Source of the DNA: Candidatus Latescibacterota bacterium
GTDB taxonomy: Bacteria > Latescibacterota > UBA2968 > UBA8231
Assembly: GCA_022825185.1 (NCBI GenBank)
Contig: JAJDYK010000164.1
Span: forward strand, 12,125-76,124
Direction of reading: 5' to 3'
Length of the DNA stretch: 64,000 bases
The notes under the pieces: generated by a model
Databases searched by the model: none
The model's input: the letters and a program-made list of their open reading frames with translations, nothing else
Told to the model about the DNA's origin: nothing
Translations under genes and position numbers: made by a program
Shown: piece after piece, positions 33,391 through 41,555 of the stretch
Numbering within the stretch: position 1 is the first letter of the stretch
How the letters are laid out: the number at the start of each line of letters is the position of its first letter

Positions 33391-34719
33391 ATGTTTGACC
33401 GACTTAGCGAACGCTTTGACGACCTCTTCCGCTCGCTCCGCGGGCAGGGACGCATCACTGAGCGCAACATCGACGATACGCTGCGCCAGATTCGCCGTTC
33501 TCTGCTCGAGGCCGACGTCAACTTCAAGGTCGCCAAGGACTTTATTCAGCGAGTCAAAGAGCAAGCTCTCGGCCAAGACGTCCTCAAAAGCCTGACCCCA
33601 GGCCAACAGCTAGTCAAAATCGTCCACAGCGAACTCATCGCCCTGCTGGGGGGCAACAACAGCCCGCTCAATCTCGCCGAACACCCTCCCACCGTCGTCA
33701 TGCTCGTCGGCCTGCAAGGCTGTGGCAAGACGACGATGGCTGCCAAGCTAGCCCGTCAATTCAAGGACAAAGGCCGGCCGCCGCTACTGATTGCCGCCGA
33801 TGTGTATCGCCCGGCCGCCGTAGCCCAACTCCAATCGCTGGGAGCCTCTATCGACGTGCCCGTTTTCAGCCAGCCCGCTGGCGTCGATCCAGTCGCCATC
33901 TGCCGTCGCGGCATCGACCAAGCCCGCCAGACCCACCGCAGCATCGCGCTCATAGATACGGCGGGCCGCCTGAGTATCGACGAAGAGATGATGGACGAAC
34001 TAGATCGCATCCAGCAGGCCGTCGAGCCGCACGAGATCCTCTTTGTTGCCGACAGCATGCTGGGCCAAGACGCCGTGGAAACCGCCGCCCGCTTTAACCA
34101 GCGTCTCGCGTTTACCGGCTGTGCCTTGACTAAGCTCGACAGCGACGCCCGCGGCGGAGCCGCCCTGTCGGTTCGCGCCGTCACCGGCCAGCCGATCAAG
34201 TTCGTCGGCACTGGCGAGAAAATCGAAGACCTAGAGTCCTTTCACCCCGACCGCATGGCCTCGCGCATCCTCGGCATGGGCGACATTGTCTCGCTGGTGG
34301 AAAAGGCCGAACAGGCCATGGAGCGCGACCGGGCCAAAGAGCTAGAAGAAAAGTTTCGCCGGGCCTCTTTCACCTTTGAGGATTTTCTCTCGCAGTTGCA
34401 GGCCGTGCGCCGCATGGGGCCGCTCGATCAGCTCATGGGCATGATTCCCGGGGGTGGCAAAGCCGCCAAGAACATGCAGCTCGACGATAGCGCATTCACC
34501 CAAGTCGAAGCCATCATCAACTCCATGACCCGCCAAGAGCGAGTCCAACCCAAAATTCTCAACGGCAGCCGCCGCAAGCGCATCGCCCGTGGCAGCGGCA
34601 CCAGCGTCCAAGAGGTAAATCAACTAGTCAAACAATTTCACATGATGCAGAAAATGCTCAGGCAGATGGGCCGCGCCAAAGGCGGCCGTTTGAAAATGAG
34701 AATGCCCCTCGTGGGCTAG
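33391..34719 (+). CDS. ffh: Signal recognition particle protein Ffh
   Basis: Ffh is the GTPase of the bacterial signal recognition particle and brings ribosomes making membrane proteins to FtsY. The 442 residues show the N domain, the GTPase G domain (GLQGCGKTTMAAKLA, IDTAGRL, TKLDSDARGG) and the methionine-rich M domain that binds 4.5S RNA and signal sequences (GPLDQLMGMIPG, GTSVQEVNQLVKQFHMM). It is the first gene of the operon. The length is normal. No 4.5S RNA gene was seen in the window. Confidence 0.96.
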   Translation: MFDRLSERFDDLFRSLRGQGRITERNIDDTLRQIRRSLLEADVNFKVAKDFIQRVKEQALGQDVLKSLTPGQQLVKIVHSELIALLGGNNSPLNLAEHPPTVVMLVGLQGCGKTTMAAKLARQFKDKGRPPLLIAADVYRPAAVAQLQSLGASIDVPVFSQPAGVDPVAICRRGIDQARQTHRSIALIDTAGRLSIDEEMMDELDRIQQAVEPHEILFVADSMLGQDAVETAARFNQRLAFTGCALTKLDSDARGGAALSVRAVTGQPIKFVGTGEKIEDLESFHPDRMASRILGMGDIVSLVEKAEQAMERDRAKELEEKFRRASFTFEDFLSQLQAVRRMGPLDQLMGMIPGGGKAAKNMQLDDSAFTQVEAIINSMTRQERVQPKILNGSRRKRIARGSGTSVQEVNQLVKQFHMMQKMLRQMGRAKGGRLKMRMPLVG

Positions 34720-34744
34720 GCATCCTTCGCCAAGGAGAATAGCA

Positions 34745-35323
34745 TTGGTCAAACTTCGCCTTAAGAGAATAGGCAAACGCAAACAGCCTTACTACCGGAT
34801 CGTCGCCGCTCACGTCAGCGTCGCCCGCAACGGCCGCTCCCTTGCAGAGGTGGGCCTCTACGACCCCATGCACGCCAGCGTCAAAATCGACGAAGAGCGC
34901 GCCATCGAGTGGCTCAACAAAGGCGCGCAGATGACCGAGACCGTCGCCGACCTCTTCCACAGCCAAGGAATCTTGGCCCGCTGGAAGGGTCAAGAGGGTC
35001 GGGTGCGCGACGACGCCCTCGCTGGCGACAAGCCCAAGCGGCGGCGCAAAAAAGCGGCGGCCGCGCCAGTCCAACAGGCTGAACCGGTTGAGCAAGAAGC
35101 CGTTGAACCAGTCGAACAGGACGAACAGGCAACCGCTGCGCCAGAAGCCACTGAATCGGCTGAATCGGTCGAACAAGAAGAAGTTGCATCGGACGAGCAG
35201 GTAGCTGCTGAACCAGAAGCCGCTGAATCAGCCGAACCGGTTGAGCAAGAAGAAGCTGCGCCAGCCGAAGCCGAACAGGCAGCCGCTGAATCAGCCGAAT
35301 CGGCCGAGCAAGAGGAAAAATAG
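34745..35323 (+). CDS. rpsP: 30S ribosomal protein S16 with long acidic low-complexity tail
   Basis: The first 85 residues are a standard S16 (VKLRLKRIGKRKQPYYRIVA, AEVGLYDPM, VADLFHSQGILARW), a small-subunit protein that supports assembly. The start is TTG. Beyond a basic linker (KPKRRRKKAAAA) comes a tail of about 85 residues made almost only of Ala, Glu, Gln, Val, Pro and Ser in loose repeats (AEPVEQEE and similar), roughly doubling the usual size. S16 tails of this type occur in some phyla, but this one is long. It lies 25 bp after ffh and 12 bp before rimM. Confidence 0.93.
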   Translation: MVKLRLKRIGKRKQPYYRIVAAHVSVARNGRSLAEVGLYDPMHASVKIDEERAIEWLNKGAQMTETVADLFHSQGILARWKGQEGRVRDDALAGDKPKRRRKKAAAAPVQQAEPVEQEAVEPVEQDEQATAAPEATESAESVEQEEVASDEQVAAEPEAAESAEPVEQEEAAPAEAEQAAAESAESAEQEEK

Positions 35324-35335
35324 AGGGACAACCGC

Positions 35336-35845
35336 ATGGCCGGGCGCGTCGCCGTAGCCTATATCTCCCGCCCGTGGGGAGTGCGCGGCGAAGTTCGGGC
35401 CCAAGCCCTGACGCACCGCATCGAGCGCTTCAGCGACCTGCGGGATGTCGTCCTCCAATGCGAGGGCCGACCCGACCAGCCGCTCGAACTCGAGCGCTGG
35501 CGCACAGATGCCAAGAGCTTATTGCTCAAATTCGCCGGCATCGACTCGCCCGAACAGGCGCGTTCAATCTTGGCCGGGGGCTACGTTACCATCGCCCCCG
35601 ATCAGCGCGATCCCCTGCCGGAGGGCACGCACTACATCGACGACCTAGTAGATTGCGAGGTCGTCAATTCGGAGGGGCAACCATTGGGCCACATCGTCGA
35701 GGTCTTATCCATGCCGACGGCAGATGTTTACGTGGTCCGCGGAGCCAAAGGCGAGGCCCTCGTGCCGGCCGTCGGCGACTTTGTCGTGGAAATCGCGCCG
35801 GGTCGGGTCGTCGTGCGGGGCATTGAAGAGCTATTTGGACCATGA
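35336..35845 (+). CDS. rimM: Ribosome maturation factor RimM
   Basis: RimM helps process 16S rRNA and assemble the 30S head near S19. The 169-residue protein has the N-terminal barrel (ISRPWGVRGEVRAQALTH) and the C-terminal PRC barrel (LPEGTHYIDDLVDCEVV, MPTADVYVVRG). It sits between rpsP and trmD in the usual order and overlaps trmD by four bases (ATGA). Length and motifs are normal. Confidence 0.93.
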   Translation: MAGRVAVAYISRPWGVRGEVRAQALTHRIERFSDLRDVVLQCEGRPDQPLELERWRTDAKSLLLKFAGIDSPEQARSILAGGYVTIAPDQRDPLPEGTHYIDDLVDCEVVNSEGQPLGHIVEVLSMPTADVYVVRGAKGEALVPAVGDFVVEIAPGRVVVRGIEELFGP

Positions 35846-36582
35846 AAATAGACATCGTAACGCTCTTTCCGGATTTCTTTGCCTCGCCGTTGGCGACCAG
35901 CATGATGGCCCGCGCCATCGCCCGGGGCCTGTTGACCGTCGAGACCCACGATCCGCGCGATTGCGCGACCGACAAACACCGCACCGTGGATGACGCGCCT
36001 TACGGCGGCGGCGGCGGCATGGTCCTCAAGCCCGAGCCCGTGTATCAGCTTTGGCAGGAGCGGGGCCTAGCAGCCGGCCGCTGCATTTACCTGACAGCCG
36101 ACGGCCAGCCACTCAATCAAACGCTCGCCATCGAGTTGGCGCTCGAGGAGCGGTTGGTGCTGTTGTGCGGGCATTACAAAGGAGTAGATGAGCGCATCCG
36201 TACTGGACTTATCGACCGTGAAATTTCAATCGGCGACTACGTGCTCACCGGCGGCGAGCCGGCCGCCCTCGTCCTCATCGACGCGGTGGCTCGGCTCATA
36301 CCCAATGTTTTGGGCAATTTCTCTTCGGCCTTGGACGACTCATTCCAAGAGGCCGTGCTCGATTGCCCTTGGTACACGCGGCCAGTTGAATTCCGCGGCC
36401 AGCGCGTCCCCGATGCGCTGCTTTCCGGCGATCACGAGCGCATAGAGCACTGGCGGCGACGCCAAGCCCTGCGGCGCACGTTTGCGCGCCGGCCCGACTT
36501 GCTGCAACAAATCGAACTCGACGAAGAAGAACAACAGCTCATCGCCACTTGGCAGGAGCAAGGGCTGGAAGAAGCCCCGTAA
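35842..36582 (+). CDS. trmD: tRNA (guanine-37-N1)-methyltransferase TrmD
   Basis: TrmD methylates G37 of tRNAs and prevents frameshifting. The 246-residue chain has the trefoil-knot SPOUT fold with AM-binding motifs: [28 protein letters not shown] and [20 protein letters not shown]. The start is coupled to rimM by the ATGA overlap. The gene for L19 follows after 16 bp. Confidence 0.95.
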   Translation: MKIDIVTLFPDFFASPLATSMMARAIARGLLTVETHDPRDCATDKHRTVDDAPYGGGGGMVLKPEPVYQLWQERGLAAGRCIYLTADGQPLNQTLAIELALEERLVLLCGHYKGVDERIRTGLIDREISIGDYVLTGGEPAALVLIDAVARLIPNVLGNFSSALDDSFQEAVLDCPWYTRPVEFRGQRVPDALLSGDHERIEHWRRRQALRRTFARRPDLLQQIELDEEEQQLIATWQEQGLEEAP

Positions 36583-36598
36583 CAAACAAGGTGATACA

Positions 36599-36952
36599 AT
36601 GGACGCAAGTATCCTGCGCGAACTAACCTCGGACCAACTCAAAACCGATCTCCCTGAATTCGGCGCTGGCGACACCGTGCGCATCCACGTGCGGGTCATC
36701 GAGGGCGACAAGGAGCGCACCCAGATCTTTGAAGGAACCGTCATCCAACGCAAAGGTAGCGGCATCCAAGAGACCTTTACTGTGCGCAAGATCTCTCAGG
36801 GCATCGCCATCGAGCGCATCTTTCCCATGCACTCGCCGCGCATCGCCAAGATCGAGCGCATGCGCGAGGGCCGGGTGCGCCGCGCCCGCCTCTTTTACCT
36901 ACGCGGTCGCAAAGGCCGCGCTGCCCGCATCCGCGAAAAGCGAGCACGCTAA
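36599..36952 (+). CDS. rplS: 50S ribosomal protein L19
   Basis: L19 lies at the interface of the two ribosomal subunits. The ATG at 36599 follows AAGGTG and gives 117 residues. [43 protein letters not shown] and the basic end [18 protein letters not shown] are family-typical. It closes the conserved ffh-rpsP-rimM-trmD-rplS block. Two unrelated genes follow in the same orientation. Confidence 0.96.
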   Translation: MDASILRELTSDQLKTDLPEFGAGDTVRIHVRVIEGDKERTQIFEGTVIQRKGSGIQETFTVRKISQGIAIERIFPMHSPRIAKIERMREGRVRRARLFYLRGRKGRAARIREKRAR

Positions 36953-36966
36953 GCGGAGACCGCGTC

Positions 36967-37200
36967 ATGGCCCCACGCGGCGACTTGCCTTTTACGCGCA
37001 AAAACTGGTCCTTGGCCATAGCCGGCCTAGCCGCGATCGTACTCGGCTATGTGTTTTTGCGTATCCCGCCAGCCGAGGGTTTCCTATCCCTCACCCTAGC
37101 GCCGGTACTCCTAGTGGTCGGCTACTGCGTACTGATCCCCATGGCAATTTTGGTTCGGGACCAATCAGCAGACCAGGAAGACGAGGCTGGGCAGACATGA
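36967..37200 (+). CDS. Small two-helix membrane protein
   Basis: This 77-residue protein has two membrane helices (WSLAIAGLAAIVLGYVFL and LTLAPVLLVVGYCVLIPMAI) and a short acidic tail. The turn FLRIPPAEGF recalls the small DUF3098-type membrane proteins of the FCB group, but I cannot confirm the family. It starts 14 bp after rplS with a GCGGAG ribosome site and overlaps the PhyH gene by four bases (ATGA). It is probably co-transcribed with the ribosomal genes. Confidence 0.7.
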   Translation: MAPRGDLPFTRKNWSLAIAGLAAIVLGYVFLRIPPAEGFLSLTLAPVLLVVGYCVLIPMAILVRDQSADQEDEAGQT

Positions 37201-38045
37201 CCAGCGCCCAACCCATCATCGACGACGGCGTCCGCGCCGACTACGCCCCTGATCTTTACCGCTACGACGCCGAGGCCCAGCAAGTCGCCCACTTCGCCGA
37301 CATCGGCCCTGAGCAGCTAGCCTTCTTTCACCAGCAGGGCTACCTCGTAATAGCAGAGGCGTTTTCCTCTGCCCAAGTCGCCGCCGCTGGTGAAGCTGTG
37401 TACGACCTAATTGACGGCAAGCAGCCCGAATTTCGCGGCGTCCAACTGGAAGTCGCCGCGCAAGGCAAAAAGCTAACGGGTGCGGTGCGGCGCAGCTCGG
37501 TGCGCAAGCTGATGAATTTTGTCGATTGGGATGAGCGTTTCCAGCCCCTGGCCACCGACCCGGATCTTTTGGACATCCTCGCCCGCCTGATGGACGACGC
37601 GCCCGTTCTGTTCCAAGAGATGGCCCTGCTCAAGCCGCCTATGGGCCGCGAAAAACCCTGGCACCAAGACTGCGCATACTTCAACTATCCCTTGGGCACC
37701 ACCATCATCGGTGTCTGGATCGCCCTCGACCACGCCGACGCGAATAACGGCTGCCTGCACATCCTGCCCGGCACGCATCGCGAAGGTCCGGTCAATCACT
37801 TCAAGCGCCGCGATTGGCAGATCTGCGACACCGATGTCCAGACCGAGCGCGACATCGTCGTCCCTCTCGCCCCTGGCGGCTGCCTGCTCTGGCACGGCAT
37901 GACCCACCACGGCAGCCCAACCAACCCCTCGCAAAAAATGCGCCGCGCCCTGCAACTGCACTACCGACCCGCCAGCGCTGGCCAGATCGACACCGACGAG
38001 CGCATGCAGCACTTCGGCGGCGAAGTGCGCGGCGCTGAGTGCTGA
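37197..38045 (+). CDS. Phytanoyl-CoA dioxygenase (PhyH) family protein
   Basis: The ATG at 37197 overlaps the previous gene (ATGA) and gives 282 residues; an open frame reaching further upstream runs antisense-like through rplS and is not used. The Fe(II) site is His156-x-Asp158 (KPWHQDCAYFNYP) and His238 (WHGMTHHGSPTN), with Arg249/Arg250 for 2-oxoglutarate. CLHILPGTHREGP is the family signature. It is the third PhyH protein of the window. Its tight coupling to the ribosomal block is unusual. The substrate is unknown. Confidence 0.85.
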   Translation: MTSAQPIIDDGVRADYAPDLYRYDAEAQQVAHFADIGPEQLAFFHQQGYLVIAEAFSSAQVAAAGEAVYDLIDGKQPEFRGVQLEVAAQGKKLTGAVRRSSVRKLMNFVDWDERFQPLATDPDLLDILARLMDDAPVLFQEMALLKPPMGREKPWHQDCAYFNYPLGTTIIGVWIALDHADANNGCLHILPGTHREGPVNHFKRRDWQICDTDVQTERDIVVPLAPGGCLLWHGMTHHGSPTNPSQKMRRALQLHYRPASAGQIDTDERMQHFGGEVRGAEC

Positions 38046-38097
38046 ATCCTTTCAATCTGACCTTCATACCCAGCAGCGTTTGAGGAGGGCAAATCCG

Positions 38098-39324
38098 ATG
38101 CAATTCATCCAACGCCTTCGCATGGGCGGCCTGCTGTCGTTTCCTCCCGATATGGACTTCTTTGAATTGCAACCATTGAACGTCCTTATCGGTCCGAACG
38201 CCTCGGGAAAATCGAACTTTATCGAGGTGCTAGAACTCCTGCGTGCCACGCCGACGAACTTTGCGGCCGCAATCCGTGACGGAGGCGGGGCACAGGAGTG
38301 GCTGTGGAAAGGTGGTTATGCCGGTCAGGTGATTGAAGAAGTAACGAAGGGCCGTGATCCGGAAGATGTATTGAACTCGTATCCCAAGTCCTCGACCATA
38401 GAAGTCGAAACCAGTCAATCGTTAAAATATCGTCTGTCGTTTACCAATGTCGCCTCCCGGATCAATATCATTGCCGAGACCATAGAGAAGGTGAATACCC
38501 AGCAGGGGGGCGAGCCGTACTTCTACTACACTTTCCAACAAGGGCACCCGGCAATCTACATTCGCGTACGGACACCGGAGGGACGAACCGAGGAACGAAA
38601 ACTACAATGGGACGATCACTCATTGGATCAGTCCGTTCTTGCGCAGCGCAAGGATCCAGACCTCTATCCGGAACTCTATCAGCTCGGGTGGTGGTTCCAG
38701 TCAATACAGACGTTCCGCGAATGGACATTCGGCCGTTACGGTGCGCTGCGACAGCCGCAACGCGCCGATCTGCCTGAGCACTGGCTACTCTCCGATTCCA
38801 GCAATCTTGCGCTGGTACTCAACCAGATTGAGCACAAGTTCGGCCCGGTGCTTAACGAGCATCTGAAACGCTTCTTTCCCCGGTTTGAGCGCATGTCTAC
38901 TTCGATCTCGGGGGGCACTGTACAGTTCTACCTGCACGAATCCGGTTTCTCCGCGCCGATTCCTGCAACCCGGCTGTCGGATGGTACCATCCGATTCATC
39001 GCGCTGCTAGCGACTCTGCTGTCCCCATTACCTCCACCGTTGGTTTGTATAGAGGAGCCGGAACTCGGATTGCATCCCGACGCAATGGCACTGCTAGCCG
39101 ACCTGCTCGTCGAAGCCTCCCAACGGATGCAGCTTGTGATCACGACGCATTCCGACGCCCTTGTGTCGGCGCTGACCAATCAGCCGGCCGCCATCGTCGC
39201 CTGCGAGCGGCCAGGAGCTGGCACTGTGTTGCGCCGTCTCGATCCCGAAAAGCTCGCTAGTTGGCTAGACGATTATCTACTCGGCGACCTGTGGCGGATG
39301 GGCGAGCTTGGGGCCAACCCGTGA
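38098..39324 (+). CDS. AAA ATPase of the SMC/RecF/OLD-like group, paired with DUF4276
   Basis: The ATG at 38098 follows GAGGAGG. The 408-residue protein has an N-terminal Walker A (LNVLIGPNASGKSNFIEVL near residues 25-43), a long insertion, the signature-like region LSDGTIRFIALLATLLSP, and Walker B with D-loop (LVCIEEPELGLHPDAMALLA) and a switch histidine (LVITTHSDALVSAL). Such ATPases with an adjacent DUF4276 gene are widespread in accessory regions and are suspected of phage defence. The start of the DUF4276 gene overlaps the end by four bases (GTGA). The ATPase call is firm; the defence role is inferred. Confidence 0.85.
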   Translation: MQFIQRLRMGGLLSFPPDMDFFELQPLNVLIGPNASGKSNFIEVLELLRATPTNFAAAIRDGGGAQEWLWKGGYAGQVIEEVTKGRDPEDVLNSYPKSSTIEVETSQSLKYRLSFTNVASRINIIAETIEKVNTQQGGEPYFYYTFQQGHPAIYIRVRTPEGRTEERKLQWDDHSLDQSVLAQRKDPDLYPELYQLGWWFQSIQTFREWTFGRYGALRQPQRADLPEHWLLSDSSNLALVLNQIEHKFGPVLNEHLKRFFPRFERMSTSISGGTVQFYLHESGFSAPIPATRLSDGTIRFIALLATLLSPLPPPLVCIEEPELGLHPDAMALLADLLVEASQRMQLVITTHSDALVSALTNQPAAIVACERPGAGTVLRRLDPEKLASWLDDYLLGDLWRMGELGANP

Positions 39325-39935
39325 GCGACATCGCCATCTACATGGAAGGCGGCGGTAAAGGTAATGCAACCAAGACAGCTCTTCGCCAAGGGATGACCGG
39401 GTTCCTTAAGCCGCTCAAGAAAGCGGCCAGAAATAAGGAGTTGAATTTGAAGGTGGTCGTCTGCGGTCCACGTAGCGAGGCATTCAAACGCTTTCGAAAT
39501 GCCGTCAATAACAGTGACAATGCGGTGAGTGTCTTACTAGTGGACGCAGAAGGGCCGGTGAACCAGTCACCTAGACTCCACCTGAGAGATCAGGACAAAT
39601 GGAATCTGAGCTTTACTTCTGAAGATACCATCCACCTCATGGTGCAGACGATGGAGACTTGGATTGTCGCTGACTCGGGGACTCTGAAAAGCTACTACGG
39701 ACAAGGCTTCAGGCCGCAGAAACTGCCGGGAGCGAGGAATCTTGAACGTGTGCCTAAGACTGATGTTGAAAGCTCTTTAGGTGAGGCGACGAAAGACACG
39801 CAGAAGGGGCGTTACCACAAGATCAAACATGCGAGCGATTTGCTGGAACGGATTGATGCAGAGAAAGTGAAGGCGCGGTGCTGTCATTGCCGACGGGTGT
39901 TTAAAGCACTCGGGCAGATAGTCGATGCGGCCTGA
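39321..39935 (+). CDS. DUF4276-like protein, partner of the AAA ATPase
   Basis: The GTG at 39321 overlaps the ATPase gene's stop; the longer in-frame version is not needed. The 204 residues start SDIAIYMEGGGKGNATKTAL, where DUF4276/TOPRIM-like proteins have the acidic EG motif, and continue with VSVLLVDAEGPV and the family-like THLMVQTMETWIVAD-type segment (IHLMVQTMETWIVADSGT). A cysteine-rich CCHCRRVF lies near the end. TOPRIM-like folds cut or bind nucleic acid with metal ions; the family's activity is not proven. Confidence 0.75.
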   Translation: MSDIAIYMEGGGKGNATKTALRQGMTGFLKPLKKAARNKELNLKVVVCGPRSEAFKRFRNAVNNSDNAVSVLLVDAEGPVNQSPRLHLRDQDKWNLSFTSEDTIHLMVQTMETWIVADSGTLKSYYGQGFRPQKLPGARNLERVPKTDVESSLGEATKDTQKGRYHKIKHASDLLERIDAEKVKARCCHCRRVFKALGQIVDAA

Positions 39936-40057
39936 TGTAAGGAATCGGGGCGACGATATTCAATTGATCTCAGCCAAATCAGCCACGCCGCGCAAAATAA
40001 TTTTCTTTCCGTGAACGGCAGTAAATACATTGCCTGTGAATGAGACCGTCTTTTAGA

Positions 40058-40267
40058 TCATGACGCCCACTTGAGCTTTTTCTTTGTCTGGACGCAATCT
40101 TGAAGATACAGATTGATCAAGCTCTGGTATGGAATACCCGTTTCGCCCGCCAAATCCTTAAAATACGCAATCACATCCGTCCCCAAGCAAAGCGTAACCT
40201 GCTTCTTAAGATGCTTTTCATAGGGATTCCGGACGGACTTCGAGAAATCGTATTCTTTTCTCATCAC
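40058..40267 (-). CDS. BrnA-type antitoxin without its toxin
   Basis: This 69-residue protein matches the BrnA/CopG-type antitoxin ribbon-helix-helix: KKQVTLCLGTDVIAYFKDLA followed by GETGIPYQSLINLYLQDCV. BrnA normally lies directly downstream of the RNase toxin gene brnT and both are autoregulated. Here the 56 bp upstream hold no brnT, and the next gene is a PfkB kinase. It is thus an orphan that may be a remnant or act on a distant toxin. The 120 bp downstream are non-coding. Confidence 0.75.
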   Translation of the reverse strand: MMRKEYDFSKSVRNPYEKHLKKQVTLCLGTDVIAYFKDLAGETGIPYQSLINLYLQDCVQTKKKLKWAS

Positions 40268-40323
40268 ATAAACCTTCCGTATTGTCGCTGTTTTTTCCTG
40301 TTAGCCTATTGTCAATATAAACT

Positions 40324-41187
40324 TCACCCTTGCTCCAAACGCAACGTCTCCCCATCAATAAACCCACCCTCCACTTGGCGCGCAGCCAACGCCGCAGCGC
40401 GCTGAGCGGCCGTAGCAATCCCCGCCCCTCGGTGCAGCCGATGCGCCAAATACGCAGCGAAAAACACGTCTCCAGCCCCCGTTGGATCAGCCACCATCGC
40501 CACCGGAGCCGACTCAAACTTCGTCCTCTCACCCTTCCCACTTGCCACCCAACCGCCGTGCGAGCCTTCGGTGACGACCCACTCTGCCACCGAGCAATCG
40601 CGCATCAATTGGTCCAGCGTCAGGCCGCAATCAGCGAGCACGAGTTCTAATTCATCGTTGGAAGTTTTGACGTAGTCTGCGCATTGCAGGGCGACATATA
40701 GACTTTTAGCAATCCCCTGGTACACCTGCGTCCCATCAATCCGCCGCACATAGCCTTGGATGTCCAAGCTCACCACGCCGTCTATCGCCGTCAGCACATC
40801 CTCGGCCAGATCGCGCGGATGCAGCGGCCCCAAATGCACGTGCTCCACGCCAGCGAGCACCGGCCCGAGTTGCGCTGCGGCAATCGGCGCGGCACAATCG
40901 AGCAACTCCTGACGCCGCGCGTCGCCATCCACGTAGTTGACAAAACAAGTCGTCGCCGCGCTCTCGCCCACATAGACGGCAATACCCCGTTGCTGCAAAA
41001 TCGCCAGCATCGTCCGGTCGGCCTCGGCGACATTAGTCAACACCCGCGTCTCCACGCCCAACTCGGCAAAGGTCAGCCCAGCATACGCGACCACGCCGCC
41101 GCGCTTGTACGCGACCGCGCCATCTTGCACCACGCGATCAATCGTCGCCGAGCCAATAACTGCCACCGCACCCATATCAAACTCCAT
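40324..41187 (-). CDS. PfkB family carbohydrate/nucleoside kinase
   Basis: This 287-residue kinase is of the ribokinase fold. The N-terminal Rossmann-like start (AVAVIGSATIDRVV) and GGVVAYAGLTFAELG are typical, and the catalytic signature is VADPTGAGDVFFAAYL, where the second Asp is the base. The substrate could be a sugar, sugar phosphate or nucleoside. The N-terminus is ATG at 41187 or, with a GGAG six bases ahead, the ATG at 41175. The gene stands alone on its strand. Confidence 0.88.
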   Translation of the reverse strand: MEFDMGAVAVIGSATIDRVVQDGAVAYKRGGVVAYAGLTFAELGVETRVLTNVAEADRTMLAILQQRGIAVYVGESAATTCFVNYVDGDARRQELLDCAAPIAAAQLGPVLAGVEHVHLGPLHPRDLAEDVLTAIDGVVSLDIQGYVRRIDGTQVYQGIAKSLYVALQCADYVKTSNDELELVLADCGLTLDQLMRDCSVAEWVVTEGSHGGWVASGKGERTKFESAPVAMVADPTGAGDVFFAAYLAHRLHRGAGIATAAQRAAALAARQVEGGFIDGETLRLEQG

Positions 41188-41327
41188 CAGATCGGCGACT
41201 CAAAAGAGCGCATCGAGCCATAATCCACTGTGTCGTCATAGTACAACCCCTTTGAAGAGATTTACTCACCTCGGGCCGCTGTTTATTTTTACTAGCCTAG
41301 GCCATCGTGCAAAAGGAAGAGCAAGCC

Positions 41328-41555
41328 GTGCAGTACCGCCACCTGAATCACCAACGCTTTACGCTTGCCGCCATAGACGACGTGATCTGTCGCGGTCGCT
41401 GGCGCGACTGGGCTGAACTGCGCCGGGCAGCTCTTGAAGACCACGCCCTGCTCGACAAAATCGAGCGCGTCTGCGCCCATCGCGCCGCTGACCCACGCGC
41501 TCAGCGCTATCGCTTTTGGATGCACTATGTCAGAAAACACCGCAGCCCTTCCTGA
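41328..41555 (+). CDS. Small protein upstream of the AbiEii-like gene, possible antitoxin
   Basis: The GTG at 41328 follows AAGGAAGA and gives 75 residues; an alternative GTG at 41307 has no ribosome site. No named domain is recognised. The sequence is Arg- and Trp-rich (IDDVICRGRWRDWAELRRAA, RYRFWMHYVRK). Its 3' end overlaps the nucleotidyltransferase gene by 29 bases, which implies co-translation. Size and order fit an antitoxin or partner protein of the AbiEii-like enzyme; that is inference. Confidence 0.6.
   Translation: MQYRHLNHQRFTLAAIDDVICRGRWRDWAELRRAALEDHALLDKIERVCAHRAADPRAQRYRFWMHYVRKHRSPS

Noticed and set aside
36729..37196. 5' extension of the PhyH frame through rplS
   Set aside because: It overlaps rplS and the small membrane-protein gene in another frame; the coupled ATG at 37197 explains the start.
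39936..40057. Search for a brnT remnant or other gene next to brnA
   Set aside because: About 120 bp with stops in all frames and no recognisable motif.
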